From Gautieria morchelliformis (lineage: Eukaryota; Basidiomycota; Agaricomycetes; Gomphales; Gomphaceae): a stretch of 64,000 bases of DNA. The notes beneath the pieces are model-generated. The model was not told the DNA's origin, searched no databases, and worked only from the letters and a program-made list of their open reading frames with translations. Shown piece by piece: positions 33,531-44,755 of the stretch. The position numbers were made by a program, and so were the translations under genes. Numbering within the stretch: position 1 is the first letter of the stretch; the number at the start of each line of letters is the position of its first letter. Location: assembly GCA_015179125.1 (NCBI GenBank), contig WHVA01000475.1, positions 1-64,000 on the forward strand. The letters run 5' to 3'.

Positions 33531-33545
33531 AGAGGGGGAGGGTGT
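33531..33545 (+). promoter_or_regulatory. polypurine tract and possible LTR start after gene X
   Basis: AGAGGGGGAGGG followed directly by TGTAAATACCC, 16 bp after the stop of gene X. This is how an LTR retrotransposon coding region meets its 3' LTR. No matching 5' LTR was found, so the interpretation is tentative. From here to 33.8 kb there is no coding sequence; short palindromes only. Confidence 0.35.
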
Positions 33546-33812
33546 AAATACCCTATTTACCCACATTAACCCTAAGGCAATGCACGCTACCATTAGATAA
33601 TGCCCATGGATCCTTATGGATCCACTGTATAGTTCTTGTGTGGGAACCACACAACAGTCCCCATCTTACACTTTACCTTACACTGTCACTACATACCACA
33701 TGGAATACAACATATTGGTCAAGTTCCGCTTGCCCTTGTGATACAAGGTACTAAGATTGTGTATCTTACAGGAAACTCATCTGCCACAGGCATATGCTTC
33801 AGAGCTACAAGC

Positions 33813-33837
33813 CTCGCCTGCGCTTCGCTTCGGCGAG
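33813..33837 (-). terminator. candidate Helitron 3' hairpin
   Basis: CTCGCC and GGCGAG separated by 13 GC-rich bases, just after the helicase stop codon. Helitrons carry such a hairpin about 10 bp before their CTRR end. The sequence after it on the coding strand (GCTTGTAGCTCTGA) has no clear CTRR at the usual spacing. Confidence 0.4.
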
Positions 33838-33858
33838 TCTTTAGCGGATGTGGGAGAG

Positions 33859-35940
33859 TTAGAGGACAATTTCATTGTAGACGATGTTTTGTGTCTGTAG
33901 TTCTTGTAAAGTAAAACGTACTTGAACGTCCAGTCTATGTCGAACCCGTGATAAAGCAGTGTAAAGTTGCCCATGGCTAAATACGGGGGTTGTCAGGTCT
34001 ATGGCAACACGATCCAGGGTAAGACCTTGACAGCTGTTGAAAGTGGTTGCATATGTGGGACATAAAGGAAATTGCTTGCGAAGAAGAGTGTGGCCAGTGG
34101 AGGGCAATAAAGAAGAGAAGGTGATACGGGGAAGGAGGATGTTCTCTTTATCAACACAATTAAGTCCAGCATGGACACGGAGGGAGTTAACAGTGATGAG
34201 CTTTGTTCCCAATTGAGTGACGACTACTCTGCAGTTTTTGACCAAGCCATGGCCAATTGACAAATTACGCATCAAGCGGTAAATTCCTCCAAGTCTGATA
34301 GATAGCATATGAGAAGGCAGTCCAGGTGGTGTTTGGCAGGCTACATAGTCAAGGATGCCTTGAGGTGAGAGGAGGTTAACGTCATCAGTCTCTTTGATAG
34401 AGTCTGCTGCAGTGTAGATTTTTTCCAAAGTGTTCAGCCTGTGAAGGCATATGGAGTTATACATGTCACATTGTGAGTTTGTTGGTGCAAGAATTGAATG
34501 GGTCAGGCATTGAGTGGGGTCTGACAAAACCTCAGGTGGAAATACAAAGTCAACAGCATCTGTAGTAGATGTTACGTTGAATCATGTCCAAAGAAACATT
34601 GCCAGAAGGGCCGTTGCCAATGTCATCAATAGCAGAGGCAAATCCAGGGTCCATCGCATGATGCACTGGAGTAGTCAAGGAACGGACTTGGAACTCATTC
34701 CAGAGGGGAGAGCTGCGAATGGATGCATCAATGACATCCATTTTGGAACCTTTTCGCACAACAGGACATGTTTGACGGAAGTCACCTAAGAGGATGATAA
34801 TCTTTCCTCCAAATGGCATGTCATTCTGCATGATGCGTTGTAGAGTTTCATTGACACACGCGAGAACTGCACGATTAGCCATAGGAGCTTCATCCCAGAT
34901 AATGATAGAGGCTTCTTTGAGTAGTTGTCCTCGTGGGTCATCAGGGTCAATAGGCGATAGTAAGAACTCAGATGCATCATTGACAGGTACCTGCAACCAA
35001 ATGTGTAAGTCCTCAAAGCAGTGTAATGGAATCAAAATTATATACTCTAAAAGCAGCGTGCGTGGTTCTACCTCCAGGGTAAACTTGTGCAGCAAATGCA
35101 GAAGTTGCAGTGGGCAGAACAATCTCACGTAGGTGACGACGTGAGTCGCAGATGGTGTTTGTAAGAAATGTTTTGCCACGGCCAGCCGGTCCATCAACAA
35201 ATAATCGCAGTGGAGATTTAGAGTTAGCTGCTTGTTCAATTTCAGAAAAGATTGCTTCTTGTTCATCCGTGAAAGATGCACGACATATTTGACTCTGATG
35301 ATGCAGCAAAGGGATGTTTGCTGACCATTGCCGTAACTCATGTTCAATTTCTGTTCCACGTAGATGTGGTTCAGGTAATCCAAAGTCCAACAATTGACAT
35401 CCATGTTCATCCAAGTTTTTTGATATTTCTGTCAGAGCAGCTGTCTGTGCTAAGTCAACATTACCACCTTGTTGGTGGAGGAAGTCTTGTGATAATTCAT
35501 GTCCGAATGAGTGCCATGTGTTAATTGGTAGAGGGCAACAGTCATTGGTAAGGAGATGGACAAATAATTGGCGAATTTGCCGTGGAGTGTTTAGAGTTTG
35601 AATGGCCTCAGAGATGCATGAGTCTCCTTCTGATTGATCAGCAAATAAACCGTGATTTAGAGCTGATTCTTGAAATGTAGGCAGTAAGTGGCCCTGGATG
35701 GTACGGAAGTCATCAAAGGATATAGCTGGGGGGTGTAATAAAAGGGAGCGGATATAGAAATGTTCTCCTTCAGATGGCCGGATGGGTTGTAGTCTTGTGA
35801 TATGGGGCTTGTTTGGTTTACGAAGAATGACATGCATCATAGGTTGGCCAAGGACGTTGGGTTTTTCCATGTAGTACCGGGAGTTGTTTTGATTATCCCA
35901 GTTGAATTTTTGAAGACGAAAAAGGCGATAGTAGTCTGTT
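33859..35940 (-). pseudogene. Helitron Pif1-like helicase domain
   Basis: Superfamily 1 helicase motifs in order: Walker A (LRLFVDGPAGRGKTFLTNTI), GGRTTHAAF, a GT-AG intron (donor GTATAT, acceptor TTGCAG, about 34989-35043), VPVNDASEF, Walker B (ASIIIWDEAPMANRA), GGKIIILLGDFRQTCPVV, then VDFVFPPEVLSDP, GLVKNCRVVV, FPLCPTYATTFNSCQGLTLD and the last motif GQLYTALSRVRH. A 1-nt shift separates the block ending LDMIQRN from DFVFPPEV, and an in-frame TAA occurs near 35940. Most of the domain is well preserved. It would unwind DNA during rolling-circle transposition. Confidence 0.85.
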
Positions 35941-36246
35941 TAAGTGAGGTTGGCAAAACTTTGTTCAACATTGTTGTTGTCATGAAAAGACCCATAGGGA
36001 CGTGAAAAATAATGGTCAAGCTTGGACATGGAGCTGGAAGGTTGTGAGGATCGATCGTATTGATGATAACATGTTGAATCAGGGGTGTGTATGGGAAGAG
36101 CTGTAACAGCAGGTTCTTTGCTTGTTATGTGAAATCCCAAAATTCTCCATGCAGCTTCCCCTGCTGACAAATAACGTGCATCCCAAAACTCAGCAATTTC
36201 ATCAACTGATGAATCAGAGGAGTCTCTCAAATGTACCCATGTGCGA

Positions 36247-37048
36247 TCAGGACCTACATCTGTTTAGAAAAAGCTTGAAAGAATACACTAGGAACTTACC
36301 TTTGTGTATGTATTTAAAAATATATTGAAATAAATGACCTGTACTTGCAGCTTCAAAGTTGATGTGGCATCGATATTTCCGGATTAATGGAAGGCAATGA
36401 GGAACCACCATCTCATCTCCAGGCATACGACGTCGATACAATACCCGGCCTTCATCATCAAAGGTTGTATTTTCCTGAAGTTGGCGTGGATAGTTGAACC
36501 TGCAAGTGCGAAGTCCATTATTTTCATGCTGACAGTAATGTGATGCAGGCCGGTTGCAAGGAGGATGATGGTGGAGCATATGAGTTCTAATGAGAGCAGC
36601 ATCTTCATCATTAGAGGGAATTTCTGCGGAAATGACTTTGTTGATGTCATCAGGTGTGATGCACTCGGATTGAAATTTGATGAGAATGTGACAATGGGGT
36701 AACCCGCGTTTTTGAAACTCAATGCAGTATATCAAATATAATCGCCAACCTGCATTTGGAAACATTGATGATAATGTTGACAGAAAGTGACCCAATTTTC
36801 GCTTGAATACTCGACAAACTATTAAAGGTGCATCTTCAAATCCTTGCCCAGGACGCAACTGCTGGGATATTTCAGGCCATTGAGGATTGCATGTCATAGT
36901 GATAAAGAATGTAGAAGAGCATCTGCAATCTGTTCGGAGGCCCATTTTCTTGAACCAAGAAAAGATGCAGGTAAGTAGATGTTATTAGTAGATGAACCCC
37001 GATCTTGAGAGGCTTTTTGTTGATTGTGACGGATGTAGTTCAGTCTAC
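36247..37048 (-). pseudogene. Helitron Rep endonuclease (HUH) region
   Basis: Reads ASFLGSRKWASEQIADAL, then after a 1-nt shift FFITMTCNPQWPEI, IEFQKRGLPHCHILI (the HxH metal-binding motif) and GHLFQYIFKYIHKGK (the Tyr/Lys nicking motif). The region between has the Cys/His-rich segment HHHPPCNRPASHYCQ expected in Helitron Rep. The HUH and Tyr residues are retained. It joins to the N domain at 40562 once the Harbinger element is removed (DMFTRDLE + CRLNYIRHNQQKAS). Confidence 0.85.
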
Positions 37049-37264
37049 ATTAGGGCCTATCACAGTAGCGGTTTTGATGGGGATTTGAGAAGGCATTTCG
37101 TGCCCGAAACCGACCCAAATTCCCGAAGCGCCTCTGGAGGTGATTTGGAAAAGTCACGTCGTTTTGGATTTGGATTTCGGCCGGAACACCTAGTGGAGCT
37201 CCAAAGGCTGTCACCATCTGCTACACCTTCTGAGCTGCCACATCATCGCATCGCCTTCCGAGAT

Positions 37265-38942
37265 ATGAGTCCCAGGAAGCGCAAACGTGCTGAACCTGTC
37301 ACAACAGCTACGATAGACACCCTTTCTGTTCCACAGCTGGAAGCTCTGCTCCATGCAGCTAAGGTAAAAAAAGCTGACTCCTCCATGAACAAAAGGCCTC
37401 GTAAGCCCAGTGCGAAGGCTGCTGCTATGACCAATGACGATATCGAAGAACCCGAAGCAAAACCTGCCCTTGTTAAGCCGGGACATAAGGCGGAGGGTAA
37501 GAAACTCAGGGGAGATGAAGCCTCAATCCCCCCAGTGCCGTGAGTGCGATCTTCTGTAATGAAGCGCTGTTACTAACGTTGCCACCAGCTGGGCTAAGGA
37601 GCATGATCTCACAGACATGCTCCTAACGGTCCTTGAAGATGACCCAGTCATGCGAGCAGCGTTCAGTATGGACAAGGGCGCCGAGAGCAAGAACAAGAGC
37701 AGTGCGAAGACTGTTGCTGATCATCATCGCTCCCTTGCATTACGAGTCCTTATCCCTCATCACTCAGGCCGCTGGAAAGATGTGTCATTGGTACAGATGG
37801 GGAATGTAGTTAAAAACCGTGTCAATGTGTAAGTTCTTCTGTTCAGGTAGCCGTTGTAAACTAATATCTTTATTTAGGATCAAGAAGTCTTATATGTCTG
37901 AAAAGACACTGCTTGGTGAGACTGGTGCTGGTCTGGTAGAGACCGAAGATACGGAAAAGGAAATCATAGTAGGTAGTGCTATCGACAACTTGTGGGGTGC
38001 ATCTAACTTTACCTATATCTGATTGCGTTCTTACTGCCTGCAGGGGAAATCAAGATCCGGTTCCCTTGGTTTCGGCGAATGCAGCGGCTTATGGGCACTA
38101 GTCCCTTGGTTATTCGGGATGCCGTTGCGCATTCCACCTCGCAGCTCAATTTAGACATCCTTGACCGTGTGTCTGCATCAGAGGTAGTGAAGAGCCCGGC
38201 AGAGAGCTCTCTGTTGGTATGTCACAGTGTGAATTGTGGTTATTGAGATAACTAACCAATAATGAAGGTAATAGACAATGATGGCAAACCCAGTATTGAA
38301 ACAAGCGAAGATAACACACGGTACTCACCTTTTTCCTTTGATGCCAACCTTCCCTCTGAGGATCCCAACGATACCTACAATGAACAAAGCGGCTCCTCAA
38401 GCAGAAGCAAACAGGTGACTGTATCTATGCAGAAGGCTAACATGAAGCCCAAGACTGTCACACGGGTGGCATTGAATTCTACAACGGCAACCCGTCGCAA
38501 GGGTCTGCTTGATGGTCTGTCAGAAATGCAGGAGGCACGGCGAGCCACTACGGAGCGACTTGCAGGACAGCTAAACCGGTCCAGGGAGGAGCGGGTGAGA
38601 ATACAGGTACTAGCTGACTTTGAGAAGGAGAAGTTAAAACTTGAACACCAAGCCCACAAGGAGGAGCTAGACCGTGCACATGCATTAACTATGCAGCGGG
38701 AGCGCTATGAGTTAGAGATGTCAGCACGATATGGAACTATCAGGTCTAGTAGCCGAGTTCCCCTGTCAGCGTCGAGCTCCCGGGATGGACAAAGCATGGC
38801 TAACCACGGAACGTCAGACATGCCGGAGACTTTTACCGGGGAAGATTGGCACGCGGACTTCCCTGGAGGTATGTCAGGAGTATGGTACGTCTATTCATAA
38901 TCTAGTCTTGCTAACAGAGTGTTCTTAAGGTCCTCTCATTTA
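37265..38942 (+). CDS. Harbinger accessory protein (Myb/SANT-like ORF1), five to six exons
   Basis: Start ATG at 37265 (MSPRKRKRAEPVTTATIDTL). Exons are joined by short GT-AG introns: GTGAGT...CACCAG (about 37542-37589), GTAAGT...TTTAG (about 37830-37877), GTAGTG...CTGCAG (about 37973-38042) and GTATGT...ATGAAG (about 38217-38267). The encoded parts are a basic N-terminus, WAKEHDLTDMLLTVLEDDPV, LRVLIPHHSGRWKDVSLVQM, IKIRFPWFRRMQRLMGTSPL, and a long C-terminal coiled coil rich in Glu, Arg and Lys (ADFEKEKLKLEHQAHKEELD). No stop interrupts the spliced frame. PIF/Harbinger elements need a Myb-like partner for nuclear import and DNA binding of the transposase; the position and make-up fit this role. 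The Myb/SANT assignment itself is by context. Confidence 0.75.
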
Positions 38943-40350
38943 ACTTTTCCTTCCAACAGAGCTACCTCCCGAGTTGCCTCCTGTACCTCTGCCAGAGCCG
39001 CTTCTCCACCCATCCCTATAACACTCTCCTCCTCTATAATTCGTAGTCCCTCATGAAAGAAATCATCGCTTGTGATGTCTGTGCCTGCCTCATGTGACAT
39101 AGCATACGTATGAACTGCAATACACACAGTAATCCAAAATGTGGCGATACCCAATTGGTGAACCTGGTTTATTTGTACACGAAGGCCTCGCAGGGAGCCG
39201 AACCGCCCTTTGATGAATCCAACGCAGTGCTCAGACTTCACGCGTACTCGAGAAACCCAGTAATTGAACCATGCATTCTCTGGGGTATCCTTCTCAGGTC
39301 TAAAGAGCACTTGTAAGGTACAGCTTAGAGATTGAGCTGGTAGCTTACTTCTTGTACTGCGTGCATAGCCACTTCTGCAATGGATACGCAGAGTCCGCCC
39401 ATATCCACTCACCTTCCCGCAATAATGTAGCATGCTCCTTCGGCAAGCGAGTCTCGTTCCAGGCACGAGCATCGTGCTGACTTCCTGGTAATCCAACACC
39501 ATAGTCAATGATGCGGAGGTCAGGGGTAGAGATGAGCTAGAGTAGCAGTTAGCTATACACCTATTTATTTATGAGAGAACTTGCCTGCGCGTTCATTGAG
39601 TAATTGCTCTTCCTATCGTACCACGTATTTCCGTAGAACCCTGGTCGCTGGAATAAGGGCACTAGCGTACCATCAACCATCAACCAGCCGTCACGCCACT
39701 CGGGGCCTGAAGCTTCCTCAACCCACTGCTTTGCTCTCTCCCTCTCTTCATCGGTTGGCCACTTTACAGCTACAGGGCAGAATTCAGGGTGGCATAGAGC
39801 CTTGATTACACAGCGTGTGCTTCGGTCGACAGTCCCAAAACCCCAACCGGCCCACAGAGCGACCTCCTGCATACTCACTGCATTCCCAAAGTGGCCAAAG
39901 CGATAAAGTGCTACGGCAAGCTGATATGCAATGGGGAGCTGGGCGTTGTGAGAGTTGTTATGGAATACGGTGTCACCTTGTATCCTTTCAACGATGGCAT
40001 CGAACGTCTGAGGCCAAACCCGCAAGTATTGTCGAAATATCTCGGGCCGGCTATATCTGTAGTCGGAGAGGGTGGTCATAAGGAGCGACATCGGCTTGTT
40101 GACTTTAAGCCAGGAGTGAAGGTATCGTCTGGAGTGGAGGTCGGCCATCATCTCGAGAACCTCATCTGACTCTAACTGCAATTCCATGTTTTCATCTGAA
40201 CTTGCACCAGTCTCAGAATCAGTAGTGTCTTCAAGGTAGACATCTAGCTCAGCATCTTCCTCAAGAAGGAGCTCCAACATAGGACACTGAAGGAGGGCAT
40301 CGTTGAGCTCCATCCTATCAGTCTTTGTCATGGCGTTGGCAGCAGAGAAC
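38936..40350 (-). CDS. PIF/Harbinger DDE transposase
   Basis: Minus strand, probably starting at Met near 40331 (MTKTDRMELNDALLQCP). An acidic N-terminus is followed by the Harbinger N domain (EIFRQYLRVWPQTFDAIVER, LAVALYRFGHFGNAVSMQEV, ALWAGWGFGTVDRSTRCVIK). The catalytic core shows D in WLMVDGTLVPLFQRPG, RKSNYSMNAQ, then past a 48-nt intron (39537-39584, GC-AG type, donor GCAAGT) IIDYGVGLPGSQHDARAWNE, D in WIWADSAYPL, and after a further intron near 39.31-39.34 kb E in YWVSRVRVKSEHCVGFIKGR. All three catalytic acids are present. The C-terminus is Glu-rich and overlaps the 3' end of the plus-strand gene by a few bases. Confidence 0.85.
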
Positions 40351-40561
40351 AAGAAGCTAGAGCCGCTCTGGCCGGTGACGGCCGGTGGGGGCAGGAGCAA
40401 CAAAAGCCCCATCGAAATCATATCAAAACGTGAGTTCAAAACTAGCTTATCACAGTTAAAACCGGTTTTCGGGGCTTTGTTGGAGCTTTATAAATGTTTC
40501 AAATCCTCGTCCAAATCCGCTCCAAATCCCCATCAAAACCGCTACTGTGATAGGCCCTATT

Positions 40562-41465
40562 CTAGGTCGCGAGTGAACATATCGACAATATATTCATTGC
40601 ATAGACGGCCAAAGAGTTGAAACCGAGGTTCACGAAGGAGTGTGCCACGGTAGTACCACATCTGTGTAGAGACACTCTCTGTGTCAGCATCAGATGCAGA
40701 AACACCCAAGCCTTCATTTACACCCCAGCCTAGAGTGCCATGTGGGAAAAAACAGGGGATATACCAATGGTTCCCAGAGACGGCTAATGGTGGGGATAGA
40801 TTGATTATGTCCATCGGTCTTGGCAACTGTGAGAGACCGTGAATGGACATCAGATTGGGTAGTGTTGCGAAAAGACATAATAGCAGCAATCTAAACGGCT
40901 GTAAGTATAAGTATGATGTGTGTCTTAGAAGCTATCACCTCATTTGAAGGCGATGATTCTTTGAGGATGATGGATGCTTCAGGATAAATAGATGGTTGAA
41001 TGGACGACAGTTGGCGCAATGCATGAACAAACGGATTAACCCGTAGCAATGCATCACGCATTGCAATTGTCCAGACGCGTGGTAATGAATGAAACCAATT
41101 TTGATGAGGGGCTTGAGAGGCTAGAAAGCCATCGTATAATAACCATCGTATAGCGGAGTTCTTATGTTTTGGTTGTAGGCGGTGATAAAGTCGACCTTGA
41201 ACAGAGAAAAAACCTGGAGGTCCATGTAGTCCAGGGAAGTCTGATGTAGATTCCAAAGAAGCAAAAGAGTAGATCAAGTTTAAAACACGCAATGAAGATG
41301 AAATGTTGGGGTCATGGGTGAATACATTGAACTCTTCAGGCAACGGAGGAAGTGGCTTAATGTCATGCAGTCATTTTCCTCGATCCCCACAACAAAACCC
41401 TGCTCGTTCACCTGTCAAAAGGACTAAGTGACAATAAGGGCATTCATGTATCCGTCCTCCACGGT
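40562..41465 (-). pseudogene. Helitron N-terminal domains
   Basis: Begins with a Cys-rich segment (ECPYCHLVLLTGERAGFCCG) and an in-frame stop, then LPPLPEEFNVFTHDPNISSS, FPGLHGPPGFFSVQGRLYHR, IRWLLYDGF, a break near 40890, GLSQLPRPMDIINLS-type sequence, WYYRGTLLREPRFQLFGRLC and NEYIVDMFTRDLE. This is the Helitron-like N region that precedes the HUH nuclease. The last codon is split by the Harbinger insertion. Confidence 0.8.
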
Positions 41466-41475
41466 TTTGCCCCCA

Positions 41476-43830
41476 TACAAAACTGGGTGATGAGATATTG
41501 CCGATAGCCCATGTGATTGTAGAAGAGAAAGTCATGTTATTGTAGATAGGAGTTGGATGTGACCAGATTAAAGAGATTGTTTGTTGTAGTTATGGACAAT
41601 CACCCCGTGTTCATCGGGATCTGTGAAGAATAGATGTAAACGTGTAATGAATCTCCCCTCGTCGAAGAAGAACACGTGAAGCTGTATGAAAAGGTCAGGT
41701 AAACCTCATTGGCTGAAAGAAGACGTACATGAATGGGTCCTCTCCGTTGGAATTCCGCGTATATTTCAAAGGTCATGAAGATGTTAAGATTGCGAACTGC
41801 TAACGGGAACACGATCATTATATAAAATCTCGACGCGGCCCATGTCGATTACTCATCTAAGAATGCCGTACAGGCAAATGACTCAGCGGACCATCTGAAT
41901 GATAAGGTTCATCAACTAAAACTTGCCAGAGATCACGCCCCTATCTTGGGATGAGACAATGTCATCACCGATAAAGTCTGAGGGTAAGGATGTGATGTCT
42001 TAAAGAAAGGGTTGCAGTTTATACAGCGTTGTCTCAGCATTAGTAACCGGACACGGCCCCGTGTAATCTTCGCGTCCTACGGGAGAAGTTATTGGTTTTA
42101 CGCGTCATCGCCCTCTTTCTAACCCAAGCCGGTCCATCCGGCGCAGCAAATTAGAAAACCCCTGCATACCTATGTGAGCTCAGGCAGAGGCTTGTATTTA
42201 AACCTGCTCTGTCTTGGGAAGAAAGAACCGAAATGTATAGAACGGTGTCAGGTCTGAACGTTTTGTGATTTTCAATTTCATGTCGAGCAACCTGTCTGTA
42301 AGGCACACAGATGACAACACCAACTTACCTGCTACTGCGAGACCTGGCAGAGCTTCAGCCATTGCGCCGAGTCAATGTTTAGGGTGAAATGTGACAGTCC
42401 GGCGCAGCTACCTCATGCCGTGACAATGCCCATGTCCTGTTTGGGGCCTGCCTAAAAAGAAGCTGTGACAGTCGAGCCCATGCAGTGGTTGCCCATGCAG
42501 TGGTTCACGCGCGAGGCAAGGTGGTTCACACAGGCGATATTGGAGGCATCCAGAGCAACTTTAACATACAGTTTGTACTTGGATCTCGAAGCCTGGGCTA
42601 TATATCCACCAGGAAGGAATCGTCATCTCCATCACAGCTATGTAACAGAAGAGACAGACGCTCCGAGACAGGTTCTTCCCATGCCTAGGTATCAGCCGCA
42701 GCGACCAGATGCAGTATATTTTCCTGGTTAGCTGGCCATTCATTTCCTAGGCGCGCAGTGTTCGAATAGTAATTCATCCGTAGGCAAGGGATCTGCACGC
42801 CTGTTTGTTCTGTGCTCGCATCCAAGACATACCCACAACTGATACCTGCCCAGGATGCCCGGTAGGGTGAGAGCCAGACGACACATGGTTTCTGTGTCGA
42901 TGTGTTCTTGAAATGAGTGATGCTTCCTGATTTCCTTATGGTATGTACTAATGGTTTTCCTAGTCTGATGTCACCTGTAACCATCAATCAATGCACTGAG
43001 GTGTAGGTGTCATCCAGGCTATCACATCCTCCTGGTCAGTTCTTTCCACATAAATCTGCTGAGAATACACACGCATGCCATCCTCAAGAAGTATCACAGA
43101 CAATAATAAATTTACAAATCTGCAGAGAATACACATGGATGTCAAAAATACATGTAAACACTAAGACAAAATATGTTAAGGCGTCTATGTCACACGACGC
43201 TTACCACTCCTAGTCATCAAATTGGAGGAATCATCAGCCACAGATGCCATAGTTTCCTTTGAGGGGCTGTACGTGGCAGGCATGCTGGTGTCATCCCTCT
43301 GATTTGTAGAAGATTAAGAGCAGCTGATGATGAATTAGATGTAGATTCAGACTTCAGTTTGAAGTCGAATCGAGTGGAGTCGTAAAAACAGATAGATAGA
43401 GTAAACACAAGGTGTGTATGCTCTTCAGTGACAACTACGCAAGTATATGCATCGCAAGGTACCAAGTTACTTCAAGAATGTGAGTTCTAATTGACTCGAG
43501 AATCTCTGTACACATGCTGAACTATTTAACTAGCTACTAGGTGTGCTGCGGCGTGAAGAGTGGCGGGGGAACACATGGGTCGACTGATGTGTCTGGACTC
43601 GGGAATACGGTGGTCCGGGGACAGCGGTAGCTAGGGAATTGATGTATCGAATCAGAAGGGTTGTATGTAGTCATAGGCATCAGAAATGTGGGTTGTGAAT
43701 TAGTGAAGGGAATGACATGGAAGATATGTAGACATGTGGCTCAGTGACTAGCTCCTCCGTGGATCAGCGTTCCTTGGGCTCGGGCTGTGACTCGGGTTGA
43801 GTGGATCCACCGGCATTGGGTCAGGGTCAG
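41476..43830. other. region upstream of the Helitron, no confident gene
   Basis: The 5' end of the Helitron must lie in the first part but no TC terminus could be chosen. A minus-strand frame at 42987-42685 (KPLVHTIRKSGSITHFKNTS, KPCVVWLSPYRASWAGISCG, LGNEWPANQENILHLVAAAD) looks protein-like, and another at 43465-43217 is Ser-rich. They might be exons of one gene with 43.83-44.76 kb, but I could not define splice sites. 43.5-43.8 kb is featureless. Confidence 0.3.
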
Positions 43831-43831
43831 A

Positions 43832-44755
43832 TCAGAAGAATAGTGGGAATGGTATGATATATCGTGCGGACGTGTGTGGGCTCAGGTAGGCATGGGTGGT
43901 GTGAGTGGAAGTGTGTACGAGACGCGGGACAGTGTATATGCGGCGGTTCGACGGATTGTGATGGCAGTGATAGCTTATGGATATTTTTATGACATGATTG
44001 ACATCATCTGCCCTATATTCATCAACAGCTGCAGCTGTGAATTTCCTGCGACGGCGACTGCCTTTATCACCCCTGTCTGGACCACCTCCCCCACTCCCAG
44101 CAATTGTTCCAGACCCAAGGCTCAAAGCAACATGATCCACAACAATGGACAGGTTTCCCTGCTCATTAACATCCTTCAGCAACCCATACACCTAAATCAC
44201 AGTGTTTATGTTAGGAGCTGGGGTGCGACTCCAACGAACAGAGTTGCCATCATAAATACAACTGGTCACCCAAAAGTGAACACTGACACCACAAAAAAAA
44301 AACAGATAAGACACGAACCCCAACATGAACGACTTTGTGCCATCTCGAACATAGTCAGAGACAGCCAAGTTAAAAAAGCGCGTCTTAGAATCTGCTCCAT
44401 ACTCCGCATTATTGATCACAGCCCCCACCCCCCAAATGGCCACAGACGTGTCATCTAGAATGTTATCTTCATAATTGTCGGCCTTTGGATCTCCAGGATA
44501 TGGTACAATAGATAACACATCCATCAAAACCTTGGAAGATGGTGGGGCGAAGATGCGGCCGACAACGCAGGCAACAGTATTATCTGGCAACAGACATTCC
44601 CCAGGAGGACTATAGACACGGAGGTCGACGGGGATTACCACGTCCTCATGGCAGGTCTGCAAGACAGTATTATAATGACAGTAGTAAGTAGGAGACGCCG
44701 TCTGACGACGACCCCCAGTAAGACATAAGTTGGCAGTTAGATTGACGGTAGACAT
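43832..44755 (-). CDS. OB-fold-like protein (conserved fungal hypothetical), possibly interrupted by a stop
   Basis: First exon from MSTVNLTANLCLTGG, with VIPVDLRVYSPPGECLLPDN, TVACVVGRIFAPPSSKVLMD and TRFFNLAVSDYVRDGTKSFM. A 56-nt GT-AG intron (GTTCGT...GACCAG, about 44266-44321) leads to CIYDGNSVRWSRTPAPNINT. One TAG then lies in frame before VYGLLKDVNEQGNLSIVVDH and a Gly/Arg/Lys-rich tail (GSRRRRKFTAAA). The alternation of short strands around V-G-x-I and the later V-x-G-L-L pattern resembles an OB fold of single-strand DNA-binding proteins; this is an inference. It lies 2.4 kb upstream of the Helitron Rep on the same strand. The stop may mean a pseudogene. Confidence 0.45.

Larger units (their letters stand above)
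37052..40558. mobile_element. complete PIF/Harbinger DNA transposon with two genes
   Basis: 3507 bp with perfect 36-bp terminal inverted repeats (AGGGCCTATCACAGTAGCGG and 16 more bases, identical on both ends). ATT flanks it at 37049-37051 and 40559-40561. Inside are a DDE transposase on the minus strand and a second Harbinger protein on the plus strand, converging near 38.94 kb. Excision restores the Helitron Rep frame. Perfect TIRs and intact genes suggest a young, possibly autonomous copy. Confidence 0.92.
33800..41475 (-). mobile_element. Helitron (rolling-circle transposon), broken by a Harbinger insertion
   Basis: Minus-strand Rep (HUH) and Pif1-type helicase segments in Helitron order: Cys-rich N-terminus (41.46 kb), Helitron-like N domain (41.3-40.6 kb), HUH region (36.9-36.3 kb), helicase (35.9-33.86 kb). 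The Rep ORF is split by a 3.5-kb Harbinger element at 37052-40558. A 6-bp stem hairpin lies at 33813-33837, 22 bp past the helicase stop, where a Helitron 3' hairpin is expected. I could not fix the TC...CTRR ends. Confidence 0.85.

Noticed and set aside
33638-33652. GTGTGG-GAA-CCACAC hairpin as Helitron end
   Set aside because: It lies 200 bp past the helicase stop with no CTRR near; the hairpin at 33813 is better placed.
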